In this document: positions 63,501-64,000 of the stretch, one piece after another | Numbering within the stretch: the first letter of the stretch is position 1 | How the letters are laid out: each line of letters begins with the position of its first letter | Assembly: GCA_035438985.1 (NCBI GenBank) | Contig: DAORJK010000001.1 | Coordinates: 62,001 to 126,000 of the forward strand | Direction: 5' to 3' | DNA length: 64,000 nt | DNA from: UBA4408 sp002389785 | Lineage (GTDB): Bacteria > Bacteroidota > Bacteroidia > UBA4408 | Position numbers and translations under genes: made by a program | Notes under the pieces: generated by a model | What the model was told of the DNA's origin: nothing | Seen by the model: the letters and a program-made list of their open reading frames with translations, nothing else | The model's database searches: none

Positions 63501-64000
63501 CTCCTTTGTTTTGTGATAGTATTTCAGGTGCAAATGATTATGAATATCGAATTGAGAATTCATTGCTAGGATATGATCATACTTGGCAGAGAGGTTCTTC
63601 TTTGAATGATTATAAACTAAGTTGGGCATATTCTTCAACACCTCCTGTGCAAGGTTTACCTTATGGTTACAGTTACAACATTCAAGTAAGAGCATTAGTA
63701 GGTAAAACCACCTTACAACAAGGTGAATGGGGTACGTTTGGCCCCGTGTGTTCTGTTACTCTTAGCGGTATGCCCACAACACAATTAACCAATTTATTTT
63801 GTGGTTCAACACTTTCTAATCTTACGTCCAAATTTTATTGCATCTCGGTACCGGGAGCTACCGATTATGAATATCGTATCAGCAATTCATCACTCGGCTA
63901 TAGTCAAAGCGGAACACGAGGAAATTCGTTAACCGATTATCAACTCAATTGGTTGCCTACTACGGGTGGAGGAATTCGTTATGCTACCACCTATGATGTG
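60515..64000 (+). CDS. large secreted HYR/Ig-like surface protein, 3' end outside the window
   Basis: An open frame of 1162 codons from ATG 60515 to the window edge with no stop. Signal peptide about 1-28 (LYLLFLVSLYFTCQAFS). Then a partial HYR domain (to ~110) and two further HYR domains (about 112-325 and 327-545), each with TPP-x-I-x-CP, ATDxSGN-like and DNCG motifs and each interrupted by a ~135-residue Cys-rich insert (the GFLQGAPEPQW at 166-176 and 381-391, period 215 residues). Ig-like domains (about 560-710), a jelly-roll (about 720-880), and three ~105-residue repeats starting TQLxTGSC/TQLTNLFCG follow. Probably exported by type IX secretion, with the sorting signal beyond the window. 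Confidence 0.85.
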   Translation, partial: MKHYMKNKLYLLFLVSLYFTCQAFSRQSAQLSFITCPNDTIVAANANCNAVVVYTPTLNGIPPPFVIYAFTGATLGNGIGTGSGSTFNLGITTVTLIAGDASGTDTCSFTVTVLDLTPPTILCPLTTTLNVDNACQAVLGNYTLGATVNLSLTVNSGSSGTNCTDGFLQGAPEPQWALRVNGQAYTNYPQMGICYTNPPFLQFTQQYNLGNYPASVQVCFNPYEDDGTGCVPAKSCSVQVCQNYATPAPGNSLTYTLTIPNNGQNSSWGTVTFTLQASAAIPIASDNCGPVTITQSPAPGTILGVGSQAVTLIASDPSGNSTPCTFLVNVVDVTPPVITCPPNVTINNNCQHVLADYTVSNAVNLNLTVTSGNSGTTCTDGFLQGAPEPQWAVRVNGLSYTNYPQNGICYNNPPFLQFSQQYSIGNYPASVQVCFNPYEDDGTNCIPVKSCSTQVCQNFNTPAPGSSVNYSLSIPNNGQNASWGNVNFSLQASFNGAQASDNCGIASITQVPAAGTILGVGSHPITLTATDLSGNTSSCTFQITVVSNQSPPTQITGTTSICIGGGTTLTVNGGNPGTGGSAQWFSGSCGGTLIGTGNNIFVTPLVTTTYFVRYTGPCGTTVCISVTVNVNPTPGPPIPLILANGPIFLCRGGNVTLTSSPGTSIVWSTLETTQSILVTQPGTYRVSDTDLNGCTAFSDTISVTFNNGNISPFSPQLGIPYEYGFENASPPALFCGMSINNDNYPPDVEQWETSSLAPHTGNNHMAIHANSNSAIAKNDWFYSAPLHLLAGKLYRLSFWYSSSNPNASEQFQVYAGNTTNSFDMLATAPIYSKSNIANQVYVKDSATDFIAPLSGIYYFGFYAHSAVAQANLYIDDISVKEVTVTQLQTGSCSTLNSLNDVIYANPVYGASNYRYKLVNSGSSFNYEFTRNLALNDFRLKWAPGVIYGNNYDVSVAFQRNGVWSEYGASCVVSLGAFPQTQLRTGSCGSSITSLNTPLFCDSISGANDYEYRIENSLLGYDHTWQRGSSLNDYKLSWAYSSTPPVQGLPYGYSYNIQVRALVGKTTLQQGEWGTFGPVCSVTLSGMPTTQLTNLFCGSTLSNLTSKFYCISVPGATDYEYRISNSSLGYSQSGTRGNSLTDYQLNWLPTTGGGIRYATTYDV

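Overview
The window is chromosomal DNA from an AT-rich member of the Bacteroidota. The evidence is promoters of the TTTG / TAnnTTTG type (before rpsF, the 25087 lipoprotein gene and the tRNA), almost no Shine-Dalgarno sequences, and family content typical of the phylum: DUF349, DUF4783, TPR-SpoIIE phosphatases, PD40-OmpA lipoprotein-like proteins, TamB next to tsaD, and a large HYR-repeat surface protein. I cannot name a genus from sequence alone. Most of the window is ordinary core genome.

Layout. 1-1302: rpsF-rpsR-rplI ribosomal operon (minus strand). 1385-2679: a small GC-rich repeat and a VapBC45-like toxin-antitoxin pair. 2816-8962: a large TPR/SpoIIE phosphatase, an unknown exported protein and an IPT-domain lipoprotein. 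9157-17504: metabolism and housekeeping (gdhA, DUF349, asnB, rlmH, nadC, YihY) plus two tiny basic exported proteins. 17596-24085: radical SAM/SPASM, RND exporter, rfbA, sugar epimerase and polyprenyl synthase. 24088-26338: two paralogous MauE/DoxX-thioredoxin fusions on either side of a small cysteine-containing lipoprotein with its own promoter and terminator. 26446-27935: MlaE-MlaF phospholipid transport. 27938-32336: argS, arginase and arginine decarboxylase. 32354-45749: envelope and division genes (ftsK, lolA, acyltransferase, AsmA-like, OmpA-like) with lhgO and fdhD. 45758-52535: acpH-like gene, DUF3820, ECF sigma factor with a possible structured leader, a 59-residue companion, nth, NadR-like kinase, tsaD. 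52734-58364: tamB and ribBA. 58499-60347: tRNA-Arg followed by an AbiE-like toxin-antitoxin pair with paired operators and a repeat cluster, the most island-like segment here. 60515-64000: the 5' part of a secreted HYR/Ig-like adhesin that runs off the window.

The strongest points for follow-up are: (1) a perfect Shine-Dalgarno before the ECF sigma gene that can pair with an upstream complementary octamer; (2) two identical-geometry 24-bp operators flanking the promoter of the AbiE-like pair, itself next to a tRNA; (3) HYR domains each carrying the same nested ~135-residue module; (4) the DoxX-thioredoxin / small Cys-lipoprotein locus. I found no phage, transposase, CRISPR array or clear new defence cluster.
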